Assembly (NCBI GenBank): GCA_947165805.1
Contig: CAMVBT010000136.1
Coordinates: 1-6,851, forward strand
DNA: 6,851 nucleotides
Direction: 5' to 3'
Origin: an uncultured Clostridia bacterium
GTDB lineage: Bacteria > Bacillota > Clostridia > Oscillospirales > Ruminococcaceae
Below the pieces are notes generated by a model that was given only the letters and a program-made list of their open reading frames with translations, was not told where the DNA came from and did not search any database. A program made the position numbers and the translations under genes. Shown one piece after another: positions 1 through 5,641 of this stretch (positions are counted from its first letter, which is position 1; every line of letters begins with the position of its first letter).

Positions 1-70
1 CACAAACCCTGTACCTAAAGGAGCAGGCACACTGGTGGGCGGCAGTCTTTTTCAGTCCTTGTCGAACGCG

Positions 71-87
71 GGCGCGGTACCCGCGCC
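71..87. other. GC-rich hairpin in the non-coding left end
   Basis: Two perfectly complementary 7-base arms, GGCGCGG and CCGCGCC, are separated by TAC. The 8-mer CGCGGGCG occurs on both sides (67-74 and 87-94). Neither strand has a T-run directly after the stem, so this is not a normal intrinsic terminator. It lies about 60 bases beyond the gerC stop and could be a processing or pausing structure or part of a repeat. I see no gene in 1-147. Confidence 0.4.
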
Positions 88-97
88 GCGGGCGAAA

Positions 98-143
98 TAA
101 AACGCAAAAACAAAACTAACGGCTGCGAGGCAGAGACCCGCCA
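98..143 (-). terminator. Possible weak terminator of the germination operon
   Basis: On the minus strand just after the gerC stop, a short stem (GCGGG pairing with CCTCGC, with one bulged base, about 125-141) is followed after about 9 bases by a T-rich run, GTTTTGTTTTTGCGTTTT. The stem is only 5 bp and lies inside the flanking repeat, so the call is weak. No better terminator is visible between gerC and the left edge. Confidence 0.25.
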
Positions 144-189
144 CTCCTCAAAAAGTAACAGACGGATTTGCCGCGGGGCGCTCCCCGCC
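117..189 (-). repeat. 73-bp flanking repeat, left copy (inverted relative to the copy at 3892-3964)
   Basis: Read on the minus strand, this segment matches 3892-3964 at about 63 of 73 positions by hand, with no gaps. The first 20 bases and last 21 bases are identical, as is a 15-base block CCGTCTGTTACTTTT; the differences cluster in a 13-base internal stretch. The segment contains a hairpin GCGGGG-AGCG-CCCCGC (173-188). It begins exactly at a codon of gerC and runs through the gerC stop into the downstream spacer. No transposase or terminal inverted repeats typical of an insertion sequence are present. Confidence 0.85.
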
Positions 190-1305
190 ATGCATAATAC
201 CATAACGTTCCATGTGCAGATCACAGGAGACAGAATAATCGGCTTTTTTCAGCGTATTCCGATAGTTTCCGGAAACGCTCCGCCAAAGCTCCGGCGAATA
301 AGACCGCAGTTTGTATGACAGTCCCGGAATGTCCGCCCCGTAAAGCTTCACCGCCTCAAATATCAGCAGAACACGGGCTTTCAGCTCCTCCTCCGCTATG
401 CGCTCTATCGCCTCGCGCTCACCATACGGGTCGGGAAGCTGAGTGCTCACGATCTTGCAGTCCGCGGATAAACTGATATCGAACCGCAGCGCGCCGTTCT
501 CATACGACGGCGCGCTCTTTGCTTTCGTGCCGTAGACAGCCAGACAAACGTCCTTCCCGCGCAGCTTCACCGTCAGTTCGCAGGTCGCGCCCTCGTTCGT
601 CAGCAGACAAAGCCCCGACATCACCTCGGGCGGGAGAGTCCCGACAAGCCTGTCTCCGGTGCAGAGCGCCCCGCCTGTCACGACCACGGTGCTGCCCTCC
701 TCGCTGAGCTCCGAGCCGTCGTTTACGGCTTTCAGCATCGGCAGCACCACACTCTCCGTCGGACAGCACAGCGCCTCCGCAGCCTCGTGCAGCATAACAA
801 GACGGCTCATGCCGAGGGCTTCGGCGTTCTTCATCAGACCTTCGAGCTTCTCGACCGAGGCGTTGCCCTCGGAGAACTTTACATTAAGGATATCTGCGGC
901 GGCGGTCTCCGAAACAACAATAAAGGCGCTGGGATTTCCGCTGTAGTGCGAGGCCGCGAAGCTCAGCGAGTCCATGAGATCGTACGCCGCGTCCCTGCCA
1001 AACACGATAAGCCCCGCAGAACCCAGCATCACGTTCTTGCCGCAGCTGTAGGACGCGGATTCAAGAGCGCTCTCTATGGTAGCACCGCTGCCCGACACCG
1101 TGACCGCGTTGGGCTGGGAGCTGTCTATCGCCGTGGTACCGCCGGAAGTGTCGGTGTTGAAATACTGGAGCGTAACGGTGTAGCCGTCGCCGCCGCGGTC
1201 TATGCCTATCGCCTCGGCTATCGCAAGTTCGTTGAGCTCCGCGTGCGACGAGCAGCCCGACAGCATCAGCACCGCCGCGAGAGCAGATAGAATAAGCCTT
1301 TTCAT
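148..1305 (-). CDS. gerAC: Spore germination lipoprotein, Ger(x)C family (C subunit of a GerA-type receptor)
   Basis: This is the lipoprotein subunit of a germinant receptor, expected on the outer face of the spore inner membrane. The 385-residue product starts with a short basic and hydrophobic signal peptide ending in the lipobox LSGC, with Cys18 as lipidation site. The family's N-terminal signature follows (about 23-50, ELNELAIAEAIGID, then YTVTLQYFN), and the usual C-terminal region covers about 302-372. The ATG at 1305 is chosen because it gives the signal peptide at residue 1, has a GGAGGG ribosome binding site and overlaps the gerB stop as ATGA; an upstream in-frame ATG at 1386 would bury the signal peptide. 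The last 13 residues (GGERPAANPSVTF) lie after the normal family end and are encoded by the flanking repeat. The symbol names the subunit type, not a proven orthologue. Confidence 0.93.
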   Translation of the reverse strand: MKRLILSALAAVLMLSGCSSHAELNELAIAEAIGIDRGGDGYTVTLQYFNTDTSGGTTAIDSSQPNAVTVSGSGATIESALESASYSCGKNVMLGSAGLIVFGRDAAYDLMDSLSFAASHYSGNPSAFIVVSETAAADILNVKFSEGNASVEKLEGLMKNAEALGMSRLVMLHEAAEALCCPTESVVLPMLKAVNDGSELSEEGSTVVVTGGALCTGDRLVGTLPPEVMSGLCLLTNEGATCELTVKLRGKDVCLAVYGTKAKSAPSYENGALRFDISLSADCKIVSTQLPDPYGEREAIERIAEEELKARVLLIFEAVKLYGADIPGLSYKLRSYSPELWRSVSGNYRNTLKKADYSVSCDLHMERYGIMHGGERPAANPSVTF

Positions 1306-2360
1306 GCGCGTTCCCTCCGTTTCCCGATAAGCGTCAGCGGCGGTATCAGAACCGTCGCCGCGACGAGCGGCAGACACGTCCCCCACAGCCTGTACAAAGG
1401 CTCGGACAGCGCGGGATAAGCCGTGAACAGCTCCGCGAGCCCGACAGATGCCGCCGCGAATACCAATGCCGCGATATCGGCAGCTCTGCCGCGGACAAAG
1501 CAGGCGGCCGCAGTTTCACGGAACGCCAGCGCGATCAGCGCGAGCCTTATTATCGCCGCCATGACCCAAAGCATCACGTCTATGCCGTTTATACGGTGCA
1601 GTACCGTGATATCGGCGGTCGAGGACAGGGAATAGAACGGCAGATCGAGCCGCGACACCAGCTCGCCGAACACTGTGGTGCCGAGGAACGTCATCAGCAG
1701 CACGACGAAGCACGATACACCCGCGTAAGCCGCGAATACCCTGCCGCTTTTCCCGTCCGTTCTGCCGATGAGCACCGCGAGCACCGGCAGCTCACAGTTC
1801 CGGGCTGTCTCACGGAGCACCTGCGCCGGAAGACTCTCCGGGTCGTCGATCAGGGCAGGGTACAGCCTGTCGGTGTCGATATCGGGTATCAGCGAGAGTG
1901 TGATAATAAGCATGAACGCCGCGAACAGCCCCGCGGTTATCACCGCCGCGCGGACGGTAGGCTCGGTGCCTTTGTACACCGCGAACAGCAGTGCCGCGCC
2001 GACGAAAACATAGAAATATTCCGACGGAGCAGCATCGAATATTGTGCCGGAAGTATAGTAATGCGCCCGGAGCCCGGTCTCCGCGGCACTGTACAGCAGA
2101 TACACCGAGAAAAGCGCTCCGAGGAAACCCGGCAGCACCCTGTTCCCCGATACGGAAGCGAACAGCCCTCCGCCCGAGCGCTTCATCACAAAGTACAGCG
2201 GCAGAAAGAGCACCACCGTCAGCACAAATGACAGCAAAATGACCGTAAAGCGCTGCATACCGTAGGTGTGGTACTCGTTCGGGAGAGAAGCGGCCTCCGC
2301 GAATATCCTCGAAACCGCGAGAGCCGCCGCCAGCTCGCGGCTTCCTGTCTTACCCCTCAT
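1302..2360 (-). CDS. gerAB: Spore germination permease-like protein, GerAB/GerB family
   Basis: This is the B subunit of a GerA-type receptor, an integral membrane protein of the amino acid-polyamine-organocation transporter superfamily that binds the germinant in characterised Bacillus receptors. The 352-residue protein is near the usual family length and has about ten hydrophobic segments (for example 36-58, 74-92, 114-129, 136-157, 190-198, 212-231, 258-280, 293-312, 326-345). The region LDLPFYSLSSTADITVLHRI (238-257), followed by a hydrophobic helix, resembles the conserved stretch before helix 8 in the family. The ATG at 2360 has a strong GGAGGTG site 7 bases upstream. It overlaps the end of gerA by 11 bases and the start of gerC by 4, so translation is probably coupled. 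Which germinant it recognises cannot be told from sequence alone. Confidence 0.92.
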   Translation of the reverse strand: MRGKTGSRELAAALAVSRIFAEAASLPNEYHTYGMQRFTVILLSFVLTVVLFLPLYFVMKRSGGGLFASVSGNRVLPGFLGALFSVYLLYSAAETGLRAHYYTSGTIFDAAPSEYFYVFVGAALLFAVYKGTEPTVRAAVITAGLFAAFMLIITLSLIPDIDTDRLYPALIDDPESLPAQVLRETARNCELPVLAVLIGRTDGKSGRVFAAYAGVSCFVVLLMTFLGTTVFGELVSRLDLPFYSLSSTADITVLHRINGIDVMLWVMAAIIRLALIALAFRETAAACFVRGRAADIAALVFAAASVGLAELFTAYPALSEPLYRLWGTCLPLVAATVLIPPLTLIGKRRERA

Positions 2361-3801
2361 CGCCGCGCACCTCCGAGCCGTTCATGCCGAGGATATCCGG
2401 CTCCGTCCTGCCGAGCTTCCGCCAGCCCGCACGCACCAACGTGTCACGCATACCCCTGAACGAGAACGGTGACAGCGGCGACGTGAACGGCACTCCGTAG
2501 GAATTCAGCGAACAGATGCTTATCAGAAGCACGAACGAACCTGTTGTCAGCCCGAACAGCCCGAACAGCCCGCCGAGCAGTATGAACCCGAACCTGAGCA
2601 GGGATATCTGGTTGGCAAGGTCGGAAACAATATAGCCGGATATCGAGGCTATGGCGACGGTAAGGAGCATAGGCGCCCCGACAAGCCCCGCGGACACCAC
2701 TATATCGCCTATAACGATACCGCCGACTATACTGACCGCGTGTCCGACGTTCGACGGGAGCCGCAGTCCCGCCTCCCGCATTATCTCATAGAAGATGTTG
2801 AGAATGACGCACTCGGTCAGCACGCTGTACGGGGTCAGAGCCTCGGCGGCAGCGAGATTGCGCAGCAGCGGGTCGGGGATAAGCTCCGGGTGGAAGTTCG
2901 CAAGCGCCGTGTAAAATCCCGGCAGCAGTATAGCGATAAGGAACGCCGCATAGCGTATCAGCCGTATGAAGAACGCGAAAAAGGGCTTTTCCACATAGTC
3001 GTCCAGCATTATGAAGTTCTCGCTGAACAGCTTCGGGACATAGAGCGCGAACGGCGAGCCGTCGATTATTATGCCGATGCGTCCCTCGTAGAGCTTCGAG
3101 ACGAAAGTATCCGGGCGCTCGGTGGCGCCTGCTCCGGAGAAGAGCGGGTGGCGCTCCTCGAGGAAGGGCTGCACGAAGCCGCTCTCCAGCACCAGCGACA
3201 ACGGCAGACGCTCCAGCCTGTCCATGACGGATCTCAGGAGCCGCTTGTCCGTGCGGCCGTCCATACTGAACACACATATCTCGGTATTCGACACACTGCC
3301 GATCTTCATTGTCCGCAGAGTGAGTTCCGGGGATTTCACGCGGCGGCGGACGAGGCTCATATTGACATGGAGCGCCTCCACGAAGCCCTCCCGCGAGCCG
3401 CGGATATTGCGGTGGTTCTCGGGCGGGGCGACAGCGCGTGTCTCAAAGCCCTGCAAGCCTACGGCGTAGCCTATCCCGACCCCGTCGATCAGTATGACGC
3501 AGAAGCCCCCGAGAACCGACTCGATGACTTCGTCGGCGCTCATGACGGGCTTTTCGTCGCAGGCGAGCAGCAGCTCCCCGCCTATCATAGCGGAAAGGCG
3601 TTCCGGCGTCAGGCTGTCGTCCAGCTCCGTCAGCGGGCGGAAGACGAGGTTCGCAGCGCGGTCGGCATCTATCTGCCCGTCGCAGGTCAGCACGCAGATA
3701 TCGCAGCCTCCCGCCTTCGCGTATTTTATTATCAGGTCGCTGCTGTTTTTCATTATCGCGCGTATGTTCACTATGTTTTTTGAAAGTTCTTTTTCCAGCA
3801 T
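2350..3801 (-). CDS. gerAA: Spore germination protein, GerA family (A subunit of germinant receptor)
   Basis: This is the A subunit of the germinant receptor, with a large soluble N-terminal region and a membrane-spanning C-terminal half. In the 483-residue product the family signatures are clear: GSREGF (135-140), RRRVKSPEL (152-160), ERPD (228-231), EGR then DGSPFALYVP (239-256) and DDYVEKP (267-273). Hydrophobic segments follow at about 281-303, 323-340, 353-374, 378-396 and 402-432, with LPGFYTALANFHPELIP at 293-309. The ATG at 3801 is preferred over an in-frame ATG at 3849: it has an AAAGGAA site about 6 bases upstream, the product starts like other family members, and the longer start lies in a dyad and repeat. 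It is the first gene of the operon. No convincing sigma-A or sigma-G promoter could be read upstream. Confidence 0.93.
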   Translation of the reverse strand: MLEKELSKNIVNIRAIMKNSSDLIIKYAKAGGCDICVLTCDGQIDADRAANLVFRPLTELDDSLTPERLSAMIGGELLLACDEKPVMSADEVIESVLGGFCVILIDGVGIGYAVGLQGFETRAVAPPENHRNIRGSREGFVEALHVNMSLVRRRVKSPELTLRTMKIGSVSNTEICVFSMDGRTDKRLLRSVMDRLERLPLSLVLESGFVQPFLEERHPLFSGAGATERPDTFVSKLYEGRIGIIIDGSPFALYVPKLFSENFIMLDDYVEKPFFAFFIRLIRYAAFLIAILLPGFYTALANFHPELIPDPLLRNLAAAEALTPYSVLTECVILNIFYEIMREAGLRLPSNVGHAVSIVGGIVIGDIVVSAGLVGAPMLLTVAIASISGYIVSDLANQISLLRFGFILLGGLFGLFGLTTGSFVLLISICSLNSYGVPFTSPLSPFSFRGMRDTLVRAGWRKLGRTEPDILGMNGSEVRGDEG

Positions 3802-3826
3802 TGCAGTTCCTTTCTTTGGTTGGTTC

Positions 3827-3853
3827 CGGTATGACAGCTGTGCGGTCATACCG
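3827..3853. promoter_or_regulatory. 9-bp perfect dyad upstream of gerA (possible operator or leader hairpin)
   Basis: CGGTATGAC (3827-3835) and GTCATACCG (3845-3853) are perfect inverted copies separated by 9 bases. The element is 26-52 bases upstream of the gerA start. The spacing suits a dimeric regulator, or a stem-loop if it is transcribed. The right arm runs into the first 41-bp repeat copy. The function is inferred only from position and symmetry. Confidence 0.45.
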
Positions 3854-3891
3854 TCTGTTACTTTTGTCTGAACGGTCGGTCTCTGCCTCGC
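3851..3891. repeat. 41-bp direct repeat, copy 1
   Basis: This stretch is identical over 41 bases to 3916-3956, and the two copies start 65 bases apart. It begins CCGTCTGTTACTTTT and ends TCTCTGCCTCGC. It lies about 50 bases upstream of the gerA start, so it may be within the 5' leader or promoter region of the operon. Confidence 0.9.
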
Positions 3892-3964
3892 GGCGGGGAG
3901 CGCCCCGCGGCGAACCCGTCTGTTACTTTTGTCTGAACGGTCGGTCTCTGCCTCGCAGCCGTTA
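3892..3964 (+). repeat. 73-bp flanking repeat, right copy (inverted relative to 117-189)
   Basis: Read on the plus strand, this segment matches the minus-strand reading of 117-189 at about 63 of 73 positions without gaps. It begins with the hairpin GCGGGG-AGCG-CCCCGC (3893-3908), contains copy 2 of the 41-bp repeat and ends GCAGCCGTTA. Together with the left copy it brackets the whole germination operon. The reading frame that gives the gerC tail is also open here and would give the same 13 residues, then one more codon and a stop. Confidence 0.85.
3916..3956. repeat. 41-bp direct repeat, copy 2
   Basis: This is an exact copy of 3851-3891, separated from it by 24 bases that hold the GC-rich hairpin. 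It forms the 3' two thirds of the 73-bp repeat, so copy 1 looks like a partial tandem duplication of that element. Confidence 0.9.
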
Positions 3965-3979
3965 TACTCTGCTCTGTCC

Positions 3980-4002
3980 TGGGGGCTTTCCGGTCGCCCC
4001 CA
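3980..4002. other. GC-rich hairpin in the divergent spacer
   Basis: TGGGGGC (3980-3986) and GCCCCCA (3996-4002) are perfect 7-bp inverted arms around a 9-base loop. No T-run follows on either strand, so it is not a standard terminator. It may be part of the same dispersed non-coding element as the adjoining repeat. Confidence 0.45.
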
Positions 4003-4086
4003 AACCCCTTCGGCTGCTCCTTTCGGAGATTTATAGAAGGCGTACTACCTACCCCCGCTGCAAGGCGAAGCGATTTGTTTTAGGGT

Positions 4087-4110
4087 CCACACCTTTTTTA
4101 AAAGGGGTGG
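4087..4110. other. Imperfect palindrome CCACACCTTTT/AAAAGGGGTGG
   Basis: The two 11-base arms meet almost back to back (2 bases between them) and pair except at one position, A against G. The T-run lies inside the stem, as in some bidirectional terminators or in palindromic repeat elements. It is about 145 bases upstream of the DUF421 start, and no gene end is nearby that would need a terminator. Confidence 0.4.
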
Positions 4111-4131
4111 CCGCCGGAGGCAACTCAAGCG

Positions 4132-4185
4132 GAGCGACTACTTGAGCGTAAGCGACTTCTTGTTCCCGTTCTTGAGCGACTTCTT
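4132..4185. repeat. Three copies of the 12-mer GAGCGACTTCTT or close variants
   Basis: The copies are GAGCGACTACTT (4132-4143), AAGCGACTTCTT (4150-4161) and GAGCGACTTCTT (4174-4185), starting 18 and 24 bases apart. CTTGAGCG also occurs twice (4141 and 4171), and CTCAAG (4124-4129) is inverted relative to CTTGAG (4141-4146). They lie 70-120 bases upstream of the DUF421 gene and could be binding sites or degenerate tandem duplication. Confidence 0.5.
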
Positions 4186-4254
4186 TTTGTTAGTTTTTAC
4201 CGCGAACGCATAAAAAATACACCCCGCGCAAAAAATAAGGCAGAGGTGAGGCTT

Positions 4255-4899
4255 ATGCTCATTATAATGATAAGAACGGTGATACTATATCTTGTCGTGA
4301 TAGCGATGATGCGGCTTATGGGGAAGAAGCAGCTCGGCGAGCTCCAGCCGGGCGAGCTTGTCACGACGATACTGATATCGAACATAGCCACGATGTCGAT
4401 AGAGGACCCGGCCATACCGATGCTCATAGGCATAGCGCCGATACTGACCATAGTGTGCATAGATGTGTTCGTGTCCGTGATAACACTGAAACTCCCGCGG
4501 CTGCGCACCGTGATAGCCGGTCACCCGAAGGTCATCATCTCCGACGGAGTGATAGACCGCCGCGTGCTGGAGGAACTGCGCTATACGATAGACGACCTGC
4601 TCACCGCCATGCGCGGAGAGAACATATTCGACATAAACGAGGTGCGCTGGGCGATAGTCGAGACCACCGGCAAGATAAGCTTCTGCCGCAAGGAAGATCA
4701 CCCCTCCGACCCGCCCGCCGTGGTCATACGCGACGGGATAACCGAGCGCAGCGGTATGGAACAGGCGGGACTCGACGGCAAAGCTCTGGACAGGATACTG
4801 CGGGACAGGGGCGTTTCCGCGGAGGGTGTATTCCTGCTGACCGCGTCGAAGGACGGAACATTCACACTTATCAGGAAGGACGAGGTGAGGAACGGGTGA
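4255..4899 (+). CDS. DUF421 (YetF-like) membrane protein
   Basis: The 214-residue protein belongs to the DUF421/YetF family of small membrane proteins with a cytoplasmic C-terminal domain. About three hydrophobic helices lie at 2-19, 36-47 and 53-80. The family hallmark after the first helix is MRLMGKKQLGELQP (19-32), and the C-terminal domain shows RYTIDDLL (109-116) and AIVETTGKISF (133-143). The biochemical role is unknown; Bacillus paralogues such as YetF and YdfS are spore inner-membrane proteins, and DUF421 genes occur in mobile spoVA operons. The ATG at 4255 has GAGGTGA ending 5 bases upstream; a GTG at 4246 is in frame and would add three residues, but it lies inside that binding site. 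It overlaps the next gene by 4 bases. Of its 29 isoleucine codons, 25 are ATA by hand count. Confidence 0.9.
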   Translation: MLIIMIRTVILYLVVIAMMRLMGKKQLGELQPGELVTTILISNIATMSIEDPAIPMLIGIAPILTIVCIDVFVSVITLKLPRLRTVIAGHPKVIISDGVIDRRVLEELRYTIDDLLTAMRGENIFDINEVRWAIVETTGKISFCRKEDHPSDPPAVVIRDGITERSGMEQAGLDGKALDRILRDRGVSAEGVFLLTASKDGTFTLIRKDEVRNG

Positions 4900-5258
4900 A
4901 ACGCGCTCTTATCTGCGCCGTGATACTCGCGGCAATGGTCACCGCGGGTACGGCGCTGTATATACACACCGGGAGGGTGATAGACCGGCTGGACGCGCGC
5001 CTTGCCGCGCTGACGGAGAGCGGCTCCGATGCCGCGGAGGAAGCCGCCTCCATATCCGCCGAGTGGGAGGATTTCTGCGCCTCGGACGTGTTCCTTACGA
5101 ACCTCGAGGGAGCCGCGGAGATATCGCAGACACTGACGCGGCTCGCGGCAGCCGCCGTATACGATGAGGACGATATCGGCGAAGAATGTCTGACTGCCCG
5201 GTATCAGCTCGCGCACTTCCGTGAGAGCCGCAGGCTTTGTTTTGACAATATCTTCTAA
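4896..5258 (+). CDS. DUF4363 family protein
   Basis: This 120-residue protein has an N-terminal membrane anchor or uncleaved signal (about 4-22) followed by a helical, acidic extracytoplasmic domain. Trp57 in SAEWEDF, a middle region rich in Leu and Glu, and the C-terminal end RLCFDNIF fit DUF4363, a family found downstream of DUF421 genes in Clostridia. Its function is not known. The start is a GTG at 4896 overlapping the DUF421 stop (GTGA), with a GAGGTGA site 7 bases upstream, so it is translationally coupled to DUF421 and probably acts with it. It has no ATG start near the right position. The stop codon overlaps that of the convergent downstream gene, and no terminator separates them. Confidence 0.78.
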   Translation: MKRALICAVILAAMVTAGTALYIHTGRVIDRLDARLAALTESGSDAAEEAASISAEWEDFCASDVFLTNLEGAAEISQTLTRLAAAAVYDEDDIGEECLTARYQLAHFRESRRLCFDNIF

Positions 5259-5620
5259 TCCTTCTGCCTGTTAACGCCTATCACTGCGCCGGTGCAGGCG
5301 GACAGAACGGCGCATACGCAGCGCCCCGGCAGCTCCGCGCCCGTGAAGCTCCCCGTGAGCAGGGACACCGCCGCCGTGATGACAAGCATCACCGCCGCGC
5401 ATACGGCTCCGGAAGCAAGGCCACCGTGCCGCTTTATCAGCCCGCACAGCAGTCCGCTGACGAAGCAGCCCGCCGCGAACGCCAACACCGCCATTCCGCC
5501 TGCCATTTCCCGCCTGAGACCGAGCACATACGAGCACAGAGCGAACAGCAGTATAAATGCCGCCGACACGGCTGCACCGCACAGTGCGGGTATCGTATAT
5601 GTAAGGATATGTTTTTTCAT
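5255..5620 (-). CDS. Small four-helix membrane protein, TIGR04086/YrzE-like
   Basis: The 121-residue protein is almost entirely membrane-embedded, with four hydrophobic segments at about 12-34, 41-62, 68-89 and 100-116. KRHGGLASGAV (63-73), with a Gly-rich turn between helices 2 and 3, and the overall length match the TIGR04086 family of Firmicute membrane proteins. No function is established. The ATG at 5620 has an AAAGGAGA ribosome binding site. It lies 30 bases after the terminator of the upstream kinase gene, so it probably has its own promoter, or depends on readthrough. Its stop codon and that of the DUF4363 gene overlap tail to tail by 4 bases. In Bacillus subtilis the related yrzE is next to the DUF421 gene yrbG, so this neighbourhood recurs. 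Confidence 0.75.
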   Translation of the reverse strand: MKKHILTYTIPALCGAAVSAAFILLFALCSYVLGLRREMAGGMAVLAFAAGCFVSGLLCGLIKRHGGLASGAVCAAVMLVITAAVSLLTGSFTGAELPGRCVCAVLSACTGAVIGVNRQKD

Positions 5621-5641
5621 CTCGCTTTCTCCTTTCCCGGA

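Larger units (their letters stand above)
3802..4254. other. 453-bp non-coding, repeat-rich divergent spacer
   Basis: This spacer separates the divergent gerA operon and DUF421 gene. From left to right it holds the gerA leader, a 9-bp dyad (3827-3853), two copies of a 41-bp direct repeat (3851-3891, 3916-3956), the right copy of the 73-bp repeat (3892-3964), a hairpin (3980-4002), an imperfect palindrome (4087-4110), three copies of a 12-mer ending in GACTTCTT (4132-4185) and a T-rich and A-rich stretch up to the DUF421 gene. Open frames across it are short or have repeat-derived composition and lack ribosome binding sites. Promoters for both neighbours should lie here, but none matches a consensus well. 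Confidence 0.7.

Noticed and set aside
1306..1386. Longer gerC start at the in-frame ATG at 1386
   Set aside because: It would place 27 charged residues before the lipoprotein signal peptide; the ATG at 1305 overlaps the gerB stop and has a GGAGGG site.
1596..2231. Plus-strand open frame (211 codons) opposite gerB
   Set aside because: It is antisense to a well-supported membrane protein gene and has low-information composition with many Arg, Gln and His, as expected for a shadow.
2740..3783. Long plus-strand open frame (347 codons) opposite gerA
   Set aside because: It lies wholly antisense to a clear GerA family gene, its product is rich in Arg, Gln, His and Glu with no recognisable domain, and it arises from the GC-rich third positions of the real gene.
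3802..3849. Longer gerA start at the upstream in-frame ATG (3849)
   Set aside because: It would add 16 residues encoded by the dyad and leader, and the downstream ATG at 3801 has a good ribosome binding site and a family-like start.
3851..3956. CRISPR-like repeat
   Set aside because: There are only two copies, the repeat is 41 bp with a 24-base hairpin-containing gap, and part of it recurs in another orientation 3.7 kb away; no cas genes are seen.
117..3964. Composite transposon around the germination operon
   Set aside because: The flanking repeats are only 73 bp, contain no transposase gene, and show no target duplication at the outer edges that I could read.
3780..4145. Plus-strand frame through the divergent spacer (121 codons)
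   Set aside because: It starts inside gerA on the other strand, crosses the repeats and hairpins, lacks a ribosome binding site and resembles translated repeat DNA. It would be worth revisiting only if similar frames were shown to be expressed.
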